64,000 nucleotides of DNA from Moorena producens 3L (GCF_000211815.1 NZ_GL890953.1:1-64000), one strand, 5' to 3'; shown: positions 43,901-53,364, numbered from the stretch's first letter. Notes: generated from the letters alone by a model not told the origin. Made by a program: numbers and translations.

Positions 43901-44875
43901 ATGTCTTGGAACACTCTCAATATTACTTCCACTGCTGAAATTGTCAGCTCTATTAGGGAAAAGGGCTATTACTTCGCAGAAAGTGCATTAGATAAGATAG
44001 AGGCTGACCGGCTCTTAGAAGAAATCGACTTTGATGAGATTCTGATCAATAAAAATGACCTAGGTGTGGTTTGTTCAGGAAATCAGAAGTTTTTGAGCCA
44101 TTGCCTGGCAAAGTCGAAGCGAGCCTACGATTTGATTACGTCTCAACAGGTTTTAGATGTTTGTAATGCCTATTTAAAAGTAGGATATCAGCTGATAAAT
44201 CACAGGTTCTGTCAGACCCGTCGAGGGTTTCATATGCCCTGGCACACAGACAATAATCTGCTGTACGGTAGTCAGTTTTTGGGTAAGCACCAGATGCAAG
44301 GTCTGGTATTTATTATATATCTTTCCGAGCCAAATTTAAGCCCGTTTCAGTATATTGAGGGTTCCCACCTTTGGTCATCAAAGTATGACGATGAGATTTA
44401 TATCAGCGATCGCTGGGTTCAGACGCACTATCAGCAGGATATCAGAACCTTTGAAATAAAGAAGGGCGACCTCATCATCTTTGATTTGCATGGTATTCAT
44501 CGAGCACGCCCGTTTAAAGACAGACATCATGTTCGAAATATTTTTCAGTTCCAGGTCGAGCAAATTAAAGATGAATATCTTGGCCATGGAGAGCAAAATC
44601 TGGTCAATGCTGGGTTTATCGATAACCCTAGTCCAGACCTTTTCAACTACTTAGGATTTGGGATTCAGCGAAACTATCCAGTCTTTCCAAATAGTTCAAT
44701 CGCAACTATGGCTATGCCAGAGCTAATGAAGTTATATAAGCAGCTTTTGCTCCTGACGCTTAAGGCAATCACTAGGAACCTAGCCAAAGGGCTGCTAACT
44801 GGAGAATGGCAAGTGAGTTTAAAACGTAAACTATGGCATCCTAAATTGCCAAGTTCAAACAGCAGAAAGAGTTGA
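43901..44875 (+). CDS. Phytanoyl-CoA dioxygenase (PhyH) family protein
   Basis: Fe(II)/2-oxoglutarate-dependent oxygenase, 324 aa. The H-x-D pair is in PWHTDNNLLYG (His115, Asp117), the distal His in DLHGIHRARPF (His200), and the 2-oxoglutarate Arg just after. Such enzymes hydroxylate lipids, sugars or natural-product intermediates; here a sugar or lipid carrier of the glycan locus is plausible. The C-terminal residues and the stop (44873-44875) overlap the beginning of a duplicated fragment of the upstream ABC gene, so its last codons are probably not native. Confidence 0.85.
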   Translation: MSWNTLNITSTAEIVSSIREKGYYFAESALDKIEADRLLEEIDFDEILINKNDLGVVCSGNQKFLSHCLAKSKRAYDLITSQQVLDVCNAYLKVGYQLINHRFCQTRRGFHMPWHTDNNLLYGSQFLGKHQMQGLVFIIYLSEPNLSPFQYIEGSHLWSSKYDDEIYISDRWVQTHYQQDIRTFEIKKGDLIIFDLHGIHRARPFKDRHHVRNIFQFQVEQIKDEYLGHGEQNLVNAGFIDNPSPDLFNYLGFGIQRNYPVFPNSSIATMAMPELMKLYKQLLLLTLKAITRNLAKGLLTGEWQVSLKRKLWHPKLPSSNSRKS

Positions 44876-45207
44876 TTCAGCAGGCATTGGAACAGTTCCA
44901 GAAAGAACGAACAGTGATTTTTGTGGCACACCGACTTTCGACCATTGCTGAGGCTGATCAAATTTTGGTGCTAGAGCGGGGAGAGGTTGTGGAGCAGGGT
45001 ACCCATAAGTCGCTTCTGCATCAAGGTGAGCGCTATAGCAATCCTAAATCATTTGTAAAATCACTAGACTTATTAAAAACTAGCTCCAACTCCTGTCCCT
45101 TCTGCCTTCTGCCTTCTGCCTTAAAGCAGCCTATTTCTTTCACGAATCAGATAGGATTGCTATATGCCCGCTATTGGAAGTTGCAGAGTAGTCAGGTGGC
45201 AGCTTAA
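44865..45207 (+). pseudogene. Duplicated 3' fragment of the ABC exporter gene
   Basis: From LIQQALEQFQKERTVIFVAHR to SSQVAA this repeats the last 70 codons of the exporter at 43166-43381 with few changes. Only the switch-His region and tail are present, without Walker motifs, so it cannot be an active ATPase. A MITE-like insert (45034-45164) interrupts it in frame, adding about 42 codons. It marks the right boundary of the inserted PhyH segment. Confidence 0.85.
45034..45164. mobile_element. MITE-like element with tagcaatccta ends
   Basis: Terminal inverted repeats tatagcaatccta (45034-45046) and taggattgctata (45152-45164) bound about 105 bp that contain a ctgccttctgcctt array. Inserted in the duplicated ABC fragment at gagcgctat. 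Confidence 0.7.
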
Positions 45208-45223
45208 CGGTTTAAGGGATTTT

Positions 45224-46300
45224 ATGAAACTTTTTATTACAGGAATTTGTGGCTTTGTGGGTAGTACCCTGACTAAAGCGTTACTTGACCATAAAGCAGA
45301 TTTAGCCATTACGGGTATTGATAACCTATCTCGGTCAGGCTCTTGGCTTAATCGTGAGATTTTGACTAAACAAGGGGTGAAGGTGGTTCATGGTGATATT
45401 CGTAATGCCAGCGACCTGGAAGCTAATGGTCCCTTTGACTGGGTGATTGATTGTGCGGCGAACCCTAGTGTATTGGCCGGGGTCGATGGTCAATCGAGTA
45501 GTCGTCAACTGATTGAGCATAACTTGGGTGGTACAATTAACTTGCTGGAGGTGTGCAAACGTTGGAATGCAGGTTTCATACTGCTCTCAACCAGCCGGGT
45601 ATATTCGATTCCACCATTGGCACAATTAAAGGTAGAGGTGCATGACCGGGCTTTTCGACCTTGTTTAACTGACTCGTCTAGTTGGCCAGTGGGATTGAGT
45701 GAGCAGGGTATTAGTGAAGTGTTTTCAACGGCTCCGCCGGTCTCGCTGTATGGTTCGACAAAGCTAGCATCAGAAACACTGGCTCTGGAATATGGGTTAA
45801 CTTTTAATTTTCCGGTGTGGATTAATCGCTGTGGAGTAATGGCTGGTGCTGGACAATTCGGTCATCCAGGACAGGGGATTTTTGCTTTTTGGATTCATAG
45901 TTTCCGCGAAAAACGAGCGCTCAAATATATTGGTTTTGGAGGTAATGGCTATCAGGTACGGGATTGTTTGCATCCTCAAGATTTAGTGTCTTTGTTAGAA
46001 AAGCAGTTTACTGAGCCGTTGGTGACGAATAAACCCCGAACTGTGAATTTAAGTGGTGGGGTGAGCAATAGTATGTCACTGCGACAATTAACTGATTGGT
46101 GTGAAGATCGGTTTGGGGCTAATACGGTGGTTCAAACTGATACGGAACGGCCTTTTGACATTGCTTGGATGGTGTTGGATTCGACAAAGGCTGCAAATGT
46201 TTGGGGTTGGAAGCCTCAGACTAGTATTTATGACGTGTTGAGAGAGATTGCTGAGTTTGCAGAAGGGCAAAAAGATTGGTGTCAAATCTCAGCTTCATGA
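45224..46300 (+). CDS. NAD-dependent sugar epimerase/dehydratase
   Basis: Extended SDR of 358 aa. The ATG at 45224 gives the canonical MKLFITGICGFVGSTL; the 20 upstream codons overlap the ABC fragment and are rejected. Motifs: NAD-binding G-x2-G-x2-G, DCAANPSVLAG, the Ser site LLSTSRVYSIP, and the YGSTKLASE Tyr-x3-Lys pair. Close in layout to the CDP-tyvelose/paratose epimerase group and to the gene at 38693, but with the usual Tyr. Likely supplies an NDP-sugar to the glycan locus. Probably expressed together with the exporter upstream before the PhyH segment was inserted. Confidence 0.85.
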   Translation: MKLFITGICGFVGSTLTKALLDHKADLAITGIDNLSRSGSWLNREILTKQGVKVVHGDIRNASDLEANGPFDWVIDCAANPSVLAGVDGQSSSRQLIEHNLGGTINLLEVCKRWNAGFILLSTSRVYSIPPLAQLKVEVHDRAFRPCLTDSSSWPVGLSEQGISEVFSTAPPVSLYGSTKLASETLALEYGLTFNFPVWINRCGVMAGAGQFGHPGQGIFAFWIHSFREKRALKYIGFGGNGYQVRDCLHPQDLVSLLEKQFTEPLVTNKPRTVNLSGGVSNSMSLRQLTDWCEDRFGANTVVQTDTERPFDIAWMVLDSTKAANVWGWKPQTSIYDVLREIAEFAEGQKDWCQISAS

Positions 46301-46371
46301 GTATATAGAATGACATCTATCTTATTTATGAAATGAAGATGTACATACTGTTTATGTGGATTTAATGAATC

Positions 46372-47445
46372 ATGCTAATAATTGATAGACTAAACAAAAT
46401 TTTACTTCGTAGGTTATTTATTTGTGAAAGTCCACAAGTAAACCTTACTGAATTTCAATACGATTCTATTGGTAAGTTTCAGACAAAAGTGAATAAGGGA
46501 GTATATACCTTTGAGAGCATTTCTTGTCTATGTGGTGATTCAGAAGGTATTTGTTTAACTGAGCGTGATCGCTATTGTTTGTCAGTGTCAACATACTTAT
46601 GTAAATCCTGTGGGATAATGCGGACAAGCCCAAGATTAGATGAGTCTAGTTTATCAAAATTTTACGATCAAGACTACCGTTCTATTTATGTTGGCCATTC
46701 TCAAGCACCAGATGATTTTTTTGAGGAACAAGAAAGTCATGGCAGATTAATTATGGATTTCCTAAAGCCAAATTTCAAGTTTCATGAAAATTTAACAGTA
46801 TTTGATGTGGGTTGTGGAGCAGGGGGAGTACTGATCCCTTTCAAAAATTTAGGATGTAAGGTATTTGGTTGTGATTTAGGAAGTCAATATTTGAATCGTG
46901 GCAAAAGCATAGGACTCATTCTAGAACATGGAGATATAAAATCTTTAGACAAATACGGAAAAGCTGACCTTGTAATTCTTTGCCATGTTCTTGAACATTT
47001 TCCAAATCCTCTTGAAGAACTTGAGAAGATATATAATTCAATCACTGATAGAGGATATTTATATATTGAGCTTCCTGGTATATTTAAGATTCATAGAAAT
47101 TATGTCAATCCATTAAGGTTTTTTCAAAATGCACATCTTTATCACTTTTCCTTATCAACTTTAAATTTCATTTTAGGAAAAGCTGGTTTTGAATTAGTTA
47201 AAGGAGATGAGAATATTAGAGCATTATATAGAAAAACAGACAAAAGGCATCTATCTAATTTAAACAAAAAATTGTACTTAATAATATTAATATATTTCTA
47301 TTTTTCTGAAATTAACTATTCACTAGGATTGTTTCGTTTTAACATTGGTTCTATACGCTCTATTATCTCAAAAATCATTCATAAAATAATGAAGCAAGAA
47401 ACTATTTACTTAATTAAAAAAAGTTTACTAATAAAGAAAACCTAA
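46372..47445 (+). CDS. Class I SAM-dependent methyltransferase
   Basis: The 357-aa protein has an N-terminal Cys-rich segment (SCLCGDSEG and YLCKSCGIMR), probably a zinc ribbon as in sugar C-methyltransferase-like proteins. A methyltransferase domain follows with motif I VFDVGCGAGGVLIPF, then VILCHVLEHFPNPLEEL and GYLYIELPG. The basic C-terminus contains several hydrophobic helices. The AT-rich composition of 46.3-53.4 kb differs from flanking genes and suggests a separately acquired glycan cassette. Likely methylates a sugar of the surface polysaccharide. Confidence 0.83.
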   Translation: MLIIDRLNKILLRRLFICESPQVNLTEFQYDSIGKFQTKVNKGVYTFESISCLCGDSEGICLTERDRYCLSVSTYLCKSCGIMRTSPRLDESSLSKFYDQDYRSIYVGHSQAPDDFFEEQESHGRLIMDFLKPNFKFHENLTVFDVGCGAGGVLIPFKNLGCKVFGCDLGSQYLNRGKSIGLILEHGDIKSLDKYGKADLVILCHVLEHFPNPLEELEKIYNSITDRGYLYIELPGIFKIHRNYVNPLRFFQNAHLYHFSLSTLNFILGKAGFELVKGDENIRALYRKTDKRHLSNLNKKLYLIILIYFYFSEINYSLGLFRFNIGSIRSIISKIIHKIMKQETIYLIKKSLLIKKT

Positions 47446-47496
47446 CATTTTTTGATGAGTAAAACAATATAATTTTTTAGTTCAAGAAAAATTATT

Positions 47497-48177
47497 GTGA
47501 ACATAATAGCAATCATTCCCGCTCGTGGTGGTTCTAAAGGCGTTCCCTTCAAGAATGTACGCCCATTAGGAGACAAACCATTAATCGCTCATTCTATTTT
47601 AGATGCCAAAGAATCCAATTTAATTGACAAAATTTACGTTTCCACAGACGACGCAGAAATTGCAGAAATTTCTAAAGAATATGGAGCCGAAATCATTGAG
47701 CGTCCTGAGGAATTAGCTAGCGATAAAGCTTCATCTGAATCTGCTCTTATTCACGCAACTTATGAGATTGAAAAAATTGGCATTTATCCTGAATTAATTG
47801 TATTTTTACAATGTACTTCTCCTATTAGAGCAGGTACAGATATTGACAATGCTATCAAGAAAATTCAGAGTACAAATGCTGATTCTTTATTGTCAGTTTC
47901 TCCTTCCCACAGATTTCTTTGGGAAGAAGTTAACGGTGTAGTCAAGTCCATTAATTATGATTATTGTAATCGAAAGCGCCGTCAGGACATGAATCCACAG
48001 TATGTTGAAAATGGTTCTATTTATATTTTCAAACCTTGGGTTCTCAAAGAATTTAGTAATCGTCTCGGCGGTAAAATTTCTATGTTTGTCATGAATGAAG
48101 CTGCTAGTTGGGAAATCGATTCCTTGACTGACTTTGAAATAGCAGAGTCTCTTTTGAAGAAGTATAGTTCTATTTAA
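47497..48177 (+). CDS. CMP-nonulosonate (sialic-acid type) cytidylyltransferase
   Basis: Activates a nonulosonic acid (sialic, legionaminic or pseudaminic type) with CTP. The 226-aa protein starts IIAIIPARGGSKGVPFKNV, the nucleotide-binding signature of NeuA-type enzymes. It has VSTDDAEIAEI, IVFLQCTSPIR and the metal/substrate region RQDMNPQYVENGSIYIF. Start is GTG at 47497. A methyltransferase gene starts 13 bp after the stop and the NeuB-type synthase gene follows, so the three form an operon for a CMP-activated nine-carbon sugar. Confidence 0.88.
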   Translation: MNIIAIIPARGGSKGVPFKNVRPLGDKPLIAHSILDAKESNLIDKIYVSTDDAEIAEISKEYGAEIIERPEELASDKASSESALIHATYEIEKIGIYPELIVFLQCTSPIRAGTDIDNAIKKIQSTNADSLLSVSPSHRFLWEEVNGVVKSINYDYCNRKRRQDMNPQYVENGSIYIFKPWVLKEFSNRLGGKISMFVMNEAASWEIDSLTDFEIAESLLKKYSSI

Positions 48178-48190
48178 TTGGAGAATATAG

Positions 48191-48853
48191 ATGATTGAAT
48201 TACCTGATTTAAACCGTGCTTTTGAATACGAAAATAACTTTTATTTATCCTGCGACCCAACAAGGATAGGTAAACTACTAGCTCACTATGAATTGTATAA
48301 GATGGTTCGAGACGTACCTGGTGCAATAGTGGAATGTGGAGTTTTTAAAGGTACTTCTTTAGTTAAATTTGCAAGCTTTAGAGATTTGTTTGGAAATCCA
48401 TACTCTAAAAAAATAATTGGCTTTGATACTTTTGGTAAATTTCCTGAAACTCAATTTACTCAAGATAAAGCTCCCAGAGATAAATTTATCAACAACGCTG
48501 GAGAAGAATCTATTTCAAAAGAACAATTATTAAGTATTTTAGATAATAAAGGACTTGGAAAAAATATAGAACTTATAGAAGGAGATATTCTACAGACTGT
48601 ACCTCATTACTTAGAACAGCATCCAGAATTAAAAATCTCCTTATTAAATCTAGATACAGATATATATGAACCAGCGGTTGTAATATTAGAACGTCTTTTC
48701 CCAAGAATTGTCAAAGGAGGAGTTCTAATTTTAGATGACTATGGAGTTTTTCCTGGTGAAACTAAGGCTGTTGATGAGTATTTTGCTAACCAAAATATAA
48801 AAATTCAAAAATTCCCCTTCTGTATGACCCCTTGTTATGTAGTTAAAGAATAA
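48191..48853 (+). CDS. TylF-type sugar O-methyltransferase
   Basis: The 220-aa product fits TylF/MycF-type macrocin or deoxysugar O-methyltransferases. It shows IVECGVFKGTSLVKF (SAM site), IIGFDTFGKFPET, LLNLDTDIYEPAVVILE and GGVLILDDYGVFPGE, the acidic metal-binding DTD...DD set of this family. Placed between the cytidylyltransferase and NeuB-type genes, it may methylate a hydroxyl of a nonulosonic acid or another sugar of the glycan. ATG start with a gagaatatag-type upstream site. Intact. Confidence 0.83.
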   Translation: MIELPDLNRAFEYENNFYLSCDPTRIGKLLAHYELYKMVRDVPGAIVECGVFKGTSLVKFASFRDLFGNPYSKKIIGFDTFGKFPETQFTQDKAPRDKFINNAGEESISKEQLLSILDNKGLGKNIELIEGDILQTVPHYLEQHPELKISLLNLDTDIYEPAVVILERLFPRIVKGGVLILDDYGVFPGETKAVDEYFANQNIKIQKFPFCMTPCYVVKE

Positions 48854-48875
48854 ATCTAGTAGTTATTTAAAATAG

Positions 48876-51143
48876 ATGCTAATTGACAAAAATATTGCTC
48901 AATATATTGTCTTTACTGAAGACAGTATCATCAACGCGCTGAAAAAAATTAGCGACAACAAAAGTCGGGTTATTTTCTCGGTTACGGAATCGGGTATTGT
49001 TGAAGGTATATTAACTGATGGCGACTTTCGGCGGTGGTTGGTAAATCAAAACACTATTGAATTAAACCAGCCTGTTTCTAATATTACTAATAAAAACTTC
49101 AAATTTGCTTATTTTGAAGACGAACCAGAAAAGATTAAGTCCTACTTTTCTGAAAAAATCGAATTTCTTCCTCTGATAGATAAAAATCACCACTTAGTTG
49201 CTATTGCAAGAAAGCGACCTGGTGTTATTCAAATTGGGAACTTTACTATTGATGCAGAATCACCAGCATTCATAATTGCAGAAATTGGTAATAACCACAA
49301 TGGCAGTTTGGAATTAGCCAAGAAACTGATTGACTTAGCAATAGAAGCAGAGGCTGATTGTGCTAAATTCCAGATGCGTAGTATGAAAGCTCTCTACCGT
49401 AATGCTGGTAATGCTAATGATGCGAGTGAAGATTTAGGTTCCCAATACACTTTGGATTTACTTTCTCGCTTTCAACTCACTCCAGAGGAAATGTTTGCTG
49501 CTTTTGACTACTGCAAACAACGTAGTATCTTACCACTATGTACTCCCTGGGATTTGGAAAGTCTGGCATTCTTAGAAGAATATGGAATGCAAGCCTATAA
49601 AGTAGCTTCAGCTGACTTGACAAATCATGACTTACTCGCAGCACTGGCTAAAACTGGGAAACCGTTAATTTGTTCCACTGGTATGTCAACGGAAGCTGAA
49701 ATTAGTGAAGCTGCAAATTTACTAGAGCGATTGGGTGCTATGTACGTCCTGCTGCACTGTAATTCTACCTATCCTGCTCCCTTCAAGGATGTAAATCTCA
49801 ACTATTTAGAACGTCTCAAAGAAATTAGCGATCGCCCTGTTGGTTATTCTGGTCACGAACGTGATATTTACATAGCTATTGCAGCGGTTGCTAAAGGTGC
49901 AAAGGTCATTGAGAAACACTTTAGCGTTGATAAATCGATGGAAGGTAACGACCACAAAGTAAGTTTGTTACCACAAGAGTTTAAAGCAATGGTGCGGGGT
50001 ATTCGTCAGGTAGAAGAGGCTTTGGGTAACGCAAAAAAACGTAGACTCAGCCAAGGAGAACTAATCAACCGCGAGACTTTAGCTAAAAGTTTAGTAATAA
50101 ACTGCAACCTGGAACCAGGACAAGTTATTACATCAGAAATGATTGAAGTCAAAAGTCCTGGTAAAGGTTTGCAACCAAACCGCAAAACCGAACTAATTGG
50201 ACAATTAGCCAGAAGACGATTTAAAGCGGGTGACTTTTTCTTTCCCAGTGATTTAGAACGAGAGCAAATTCAAGCCCGTAATTACAAGTTTCAGCGTCCT
50301 TGGGGTATACCCGTTCGTTACCATGATTTCAAGAATATCTTGGCAAAAACAAATCCAGATTTACTAGAGTTTCACCTCAGCTACAAGGATTTGGAGCAAG
50401 ATATTTACCAATACTTTGAGCAACCACTAGATTTGGATTTAGTAGTTCACAGTCCAGAATTATTTGCTGGAGATCATTTACTGGATTTATGCTCCCAGAA
50501 TGAGGAGTACCGTCAGCATTCTATCCGAGAACTGCAACGAGTCATTGATATCACCCGCCTACTCAAGCCCTTCTTTAAACGCGCAACTCAACCTTGTATC
50601 GTCACCAATGTTGGTGGTTTTACCATAGACGCACCGTTGCATCAATCTCAACGGAGTGAATTATACGAATTGCTGGTTAAAAGTTTATCTGAACTTGATA
50701 CAGAAGGTGTAGAAATCATTCCTCAAACCATGCCTCCCTTCCCCTGGCATTTTGGCGGTCAACGTTATCATAATTTATTTGTAGACCCAAAAGATACCGC
50801 TGAGTTTTGCAATAAATATGGCTATCGAGTTTGTTTAGATGTTTCTCACTCCAAACTTGCTTGTAATCATCATAAATGGTCTTTCAAAGAGTTTATTGAG
50901 CAAATTGGACCGTTAACAGCTCATTTACATATTGCTGATGCAGAAGGGATAGATGGTGAAGGATTGCAAATTGGCGAAGGTGAGATTGATTTTCCGGCTT
51001 TAGCGGAGGATTTGCAAAAGACTACGCCTAATGCTTCCTTTATTCCAGAAATTTGGCAAGGACATAAGAATGATGGAGAGGGATTCTGGTTCGGCTTAGA
51101 GAAATTAGAACCATATTTTGGATTGAATACAGCTATTTTATAA
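48876..51143 (+). CDS. Nonulosonic acid synthase fusion (CBS-NeuB-SAF-TIM barrel)
   Basis: The 755-aa multidomain protein begins with a CBS-like pair (residues 1-115, TEDSIINALKKISDNKSRVIF, GILTDGDFRRW). A NeuB TIM barrel follows (about 130-375, IAEIGNNHNGSLELAKKLI, CSTGMST, GYSGHERDIYIAIAAVAKGA, EKHFSVDKSMEGNDHKVSL), then an antifreeze-like SAF domain (about 395-465). The C-terminal barrel (about 480-750) resembles xylose isomerase-type sugar-phosphate isomerases (LDVSHSKLA, HLHIADAEG, EIWQGH). NeuB condenses a six-carbon sugar with phosphoenolpyruvate; the C-terminal domain may prepare the substrate. No separate NeuC is seen. Confidence 0.88.
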   Translation: MLIDKNIAQYIVFTEDSIINALKKISDNKSRVIFSVTESGIVEGILTDGDFRRWLVNQNTIELNQPVSNITNKNFKFAYFEDEPEKIKSYFSEKIEFLPLIDKNHHLVAIARKRPGVIQIGNFTIDAESPAFIIAEIGNNHNGSLELAKKLIDLAIEAEADCAKFQMRSMKALYRNAGNANDASEDLGSQYTLDLLSRFQLTPEEMFAAFDYCKQRSILPLCTPWDLESLAFLEEYGMQAYKVASADLTNHDLLAALAKTGKPLICSTGMSTEAEISEAANLLERLGAMYVLLHCNSTYPAPFKDVNLNYLERLKEISDRPVGYSGHERDIYIAIAAVAKGAKVIEKHFSVDKSMEGNDHKVSLLPQEFKAMVRGIRQVEEALGNAKKRRLSQGELINRETLAKSLVINCNLEPGQVITSEMIEVKSPGKGLQPNRKTELIGQLARRRFKAGDFFFPSDLEREQIQARNYKFQRPWGIPVRYHDFKNILAKTNPDLLEFHLSYKDLEQDIYQYFEQPLDLDLVVHSPELFAGDHLLDLCSQNEEYRQHSIRELQRVIDITRLLKPFFKRATQPCIVTNVGGFTIDAPLHQSQRSELYELLVKSLSELDTEGVEIIPQTMPPFPWHFGGQRYHNLFVDPKDTAEFCNKYGYRVCLDVSHSKLACNHHKWSFKEFIEQIGPLTAHLHIADAEGIDGEGLQIGEGEIDFPALAEDLQKTTPNASFIPEIWQGHKNDGEGFWFGLEKLEPYFGLNTAIL

Positions 51144-51279
51144 ATATAGAACTACGGGGAAAAATTAGGATATTTATCTATTCCCTATTAACCGTTAACT
51201 ATTCCCTTGTAACTGATACACTTTGTCCTAACCTAGAAGCGTACTGCTATATATTATTAAGTCATTTTTTTTCATAGTC

Positions 51280-52185
51280 TTGAAATACATGAAAGGAATT
51301 ATTAGATCAAGCTTGAGGTCTATTGTTCAAAGATTACTTTGGTCAGAAATATGTCAAATATCTGATTTGAAAAGTAATTTTTCAACACTTGAAGATGAGT
51401 TAAATCTTCTAAAAATTAAATCGAGTGCATTATCACCTTCTATAGATGAATCATTAGTTTTTAGGAAAAATACAGATGATTTTATCTATGACGAAATATT
51501 TGTTATTGGCTCTGGTCCTAGTTTGCTGGATTTAACTCAAGAAGAAAAAAATTATATTTCTAGTAAAACATCAGTTGCCATGAATCGATATATCCTTTAC
51601 TGGGATCTGATAGGTATTTGGCCACAGTTCATCTTTATGGCTGATGCAATTGGTATTGGCAAAAAGGCATTTAAACAAGTTGAATTGAAGTTGTTAAATA
51701 CAGAAAAAAAACTGCCAATTTTTATTTTAGAAAACTATTTTAAATCATTTGTTCATCCTAATTTATTATCCATATTTTTTATTCGAGATACTAGCAAAGG
51801 AGAAAACTTAAAATGGGCTAACTCTTTAAATGAAAATATTTTCTACCGTCGGGGAAGTCTTACCTGTTTATTGAATGTGCTTGCTATTCTCAGGATTGCT
51901 CCAGTTATCAAATTGATTGGGATAGATCTCAATAGAGGTGGTACATTCTTTGACTCAGAATTAAATCGATATCCAGAACTGATTAATCCTTGGGATCAAG
52001 AGGCTAAGGCAAAAAATGTTCATGCTACCGTAGGAGAAGTTTATGGATGGAAAGGTTCGATGTTAGACCACTGGCCTGACTTAAATAAAAACTTGGTTAA
52101 TGCAGGAATTAAGGTCTATTGTTGCAATCGGGATAGTCTATTGGTTCAATCTGACCTTTCTGAGTATCGTCCCATTATCACCTAA
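51280..52185 (+). CDS. Possible glycosyltransferase (GT42/DUF115-like Rossmann protein)
   Basis: The 301-aa protein (TTG start; an ATG three codons on is equally possible) starts with a coiled segment. It then shows IFVIGSGPSLLDLTQEE, VAMNRYILYWDLIGIWPQF, FMADAIG, NIFYRRGSLTCLLNVLAILR and IKLIGIDLNRGGTFFD. The G-x-G-P-S-L opening and late G-I-D motif recall bacterial GT42 sialyltransferases and related DUF115 proteins. Coming right after the CMP-nonulosonate genes, it is the best candidate for transferring that sugar. This is inference from motif order only, and no catalytic residue is confirmed. Confidence 0.5.
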   Translation: MKYMKGIIRSSLRSIVQRLLWSEICQISDLKSNFSTLEDELNLLKIKSSALSPSIDESLVFRKNTDDFIYDEIFVIGSGPSLLDLTQEEKNYISSKTSVAMNRYILYWDLIGIWPQFIFMADAIGIGKKAFKQVELKLLNTEKKLPIFILENYFKSFVHPNLLSIFFIRDTSKGENLKWANSLNENIFYRRGSLTCLLNVLAILRIAPVIKLIGIDLNRGGTFFDSELNRYPELINPWDQEAKAKNVHATVGEVYGWKGSMLDHWPDLNKNLVNAGIKVYCCNRDSLLVQSDLSEYRPIIT

Positions 52186-52215
52186 CTTCTATAGGCGTTA
52201 ACTATTCACAGATAT

Positions 52216-53112
52216 ATGAGATTTCCATACTATATATTTAATCCCAACAATTCAGCGAATCTAAAATGGCGTATCAGTGAGTGGCGTCGATATCGCATAG
52301 CTTTTCGTAATATTCCATTGATCCCAGAAAAACCCAAGGCAAACTTCAGCTATGTTACTTTAACTTGCCGTAAGGACCTGATGATGAGTCAAGTAAGCCT
52401 CGAAACACTTGCTCGACATACCCGTGCTTTACCAGATCTAGTCATCGCATATGATGAGTCACTGACTGAGTCTGAAGTAAAAGAGTTTTTTAGTTTTTGG
52501 CCAGGAAAAATATATTGTCTGGATCGCGCCAGTACAGCAGCGTTCCATGATGAACGGGGATGGCCATTGTTAGCAGATTTTTGTCGTAAACATATCTTTG
52601 GTTTTAAATTTGCAGCATGTCTCAGAATTGCTCATAAGAATCGAGTCCTCTACGCAGATAGTGATATTTTATGGTTTCGTGATGTTGTCCAGCTAATGAA
52701 TTGTTACTCAAAAAAAGCAATTTATGCAGCTCAAGATTATACAAATTCTTACAATTTAAGGTTATTATCTAAGCTTCCCAATGCTCTTCAGGAAGAAATG
52801 TCGTATCCTCCCTTTATAAATGCTGGTTTTGCTATTTTTAATCGTTTTATATCTGAAATAGATAATTATCAAGAATTGCTTCTATATGCACTAACTGAAG
52901 ATAAAATTCACCTTTTTAGTGAACAAACTTTGGTAGCAATTCTTGCAAAAACTGTTGGAGACACGATTCAAAAACAAGATGTGTACGTTGATAAAGACCG
53001 TCTCACTTATTGGATAGAGTCTTTTCATAATCAACCTTGGTCAGCCCGGCATTATGTTGGACCTATACGTCATCAGTTATGGATTGATGCAAACGCTGCA
53101 CTTAATTGTTGA
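52216..53112 (+). CDS. Putative GT-A glycosyltransferase
   Basis: The 298-aa protein has a GT-A-like layout: an N-terminal strand-helix run, VTLTCRKDLMMSQVSLETLARH, LPDLVIAYDESLTESEV, and an acidic motif VLYADSDILWFRD typical of the metal-binding D-x-D of nucleotide-sugar enzymes. AINAGFAIFNR and LFSEQTLVAIL follow. Overall it resembles GT8-like or uncharacterised families. ATG start; the stop touches the next small frame. Likely adds a sugar in the same glycan. The donor is unknown. Confidence 0.6.
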   Translation: MRFPYYIFNPNNSANLKWRISEWRRYRIAFRNIPLIPEKPKANFSYVTLTCRKDLMMSQVSLETLARHTRALPDLVIAYDESLTESEVKEFFSFWPGKIYCLDRASTAAFHDERGWPLLADFCRKHIFGFKFAACLRIAHKNRVLYADSDILWFRDVVQLMNCYSKKAIYAAQDYTNSYNLRLLSKLPNALQEEMSYPPFINAGFAIFNRFISEIDNYQELLLYALTEDKIHLFSEQTLVAILAKTVGDTIQKQDVYVDKDRLTYWIESFHNQPWSARHYVGPIRHQLWIDANAALNC

Positions 53113-53364
53113 TTGTCAATAAAATTTTTGATTGCCTGTATGTACTCAACTATCAAAAGTTGGCTAAAAAAAACTTACCTTATTCGTCAGGTGGAAATTA
53201 CAACTAATTTACCAATTCATTACTTAATAATGGCAAGACAATTAGGACATAAATTTAGCAGGTTTAAAGCTATTATTGTTTCTGAAAAGACATTACATCC
53301 AACTGATATGCATGTTGATATTAAGGCTTTTAGCAAATTGCTTAACTCAGTAGTTAAAAATTAA
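53113..53364 (+). CDS. Small hypothetical protein
   Basis: An 83-aa frame starting with TTG at 53113, or an ATG ten codons later, directly after the preceding stop. It has a basic helix (KSWLKKTYLIRQVE) and no signal peptide or recognisable domain. It may be a small real gene, or a remnant of a glycosyltransferase or NTPase C-terminus. There is no independent evidence of translation. 53365-53536 is AT-rich and empty. Confidence 0.3.
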   Translation: MSIKFLIACMYSTIKSWLKKTYLIRQVEITTNLPIHYLIMARQLGHKFSRFKAIIVSEKTLHPTDMHVDIKAFSKLLNSVVKN

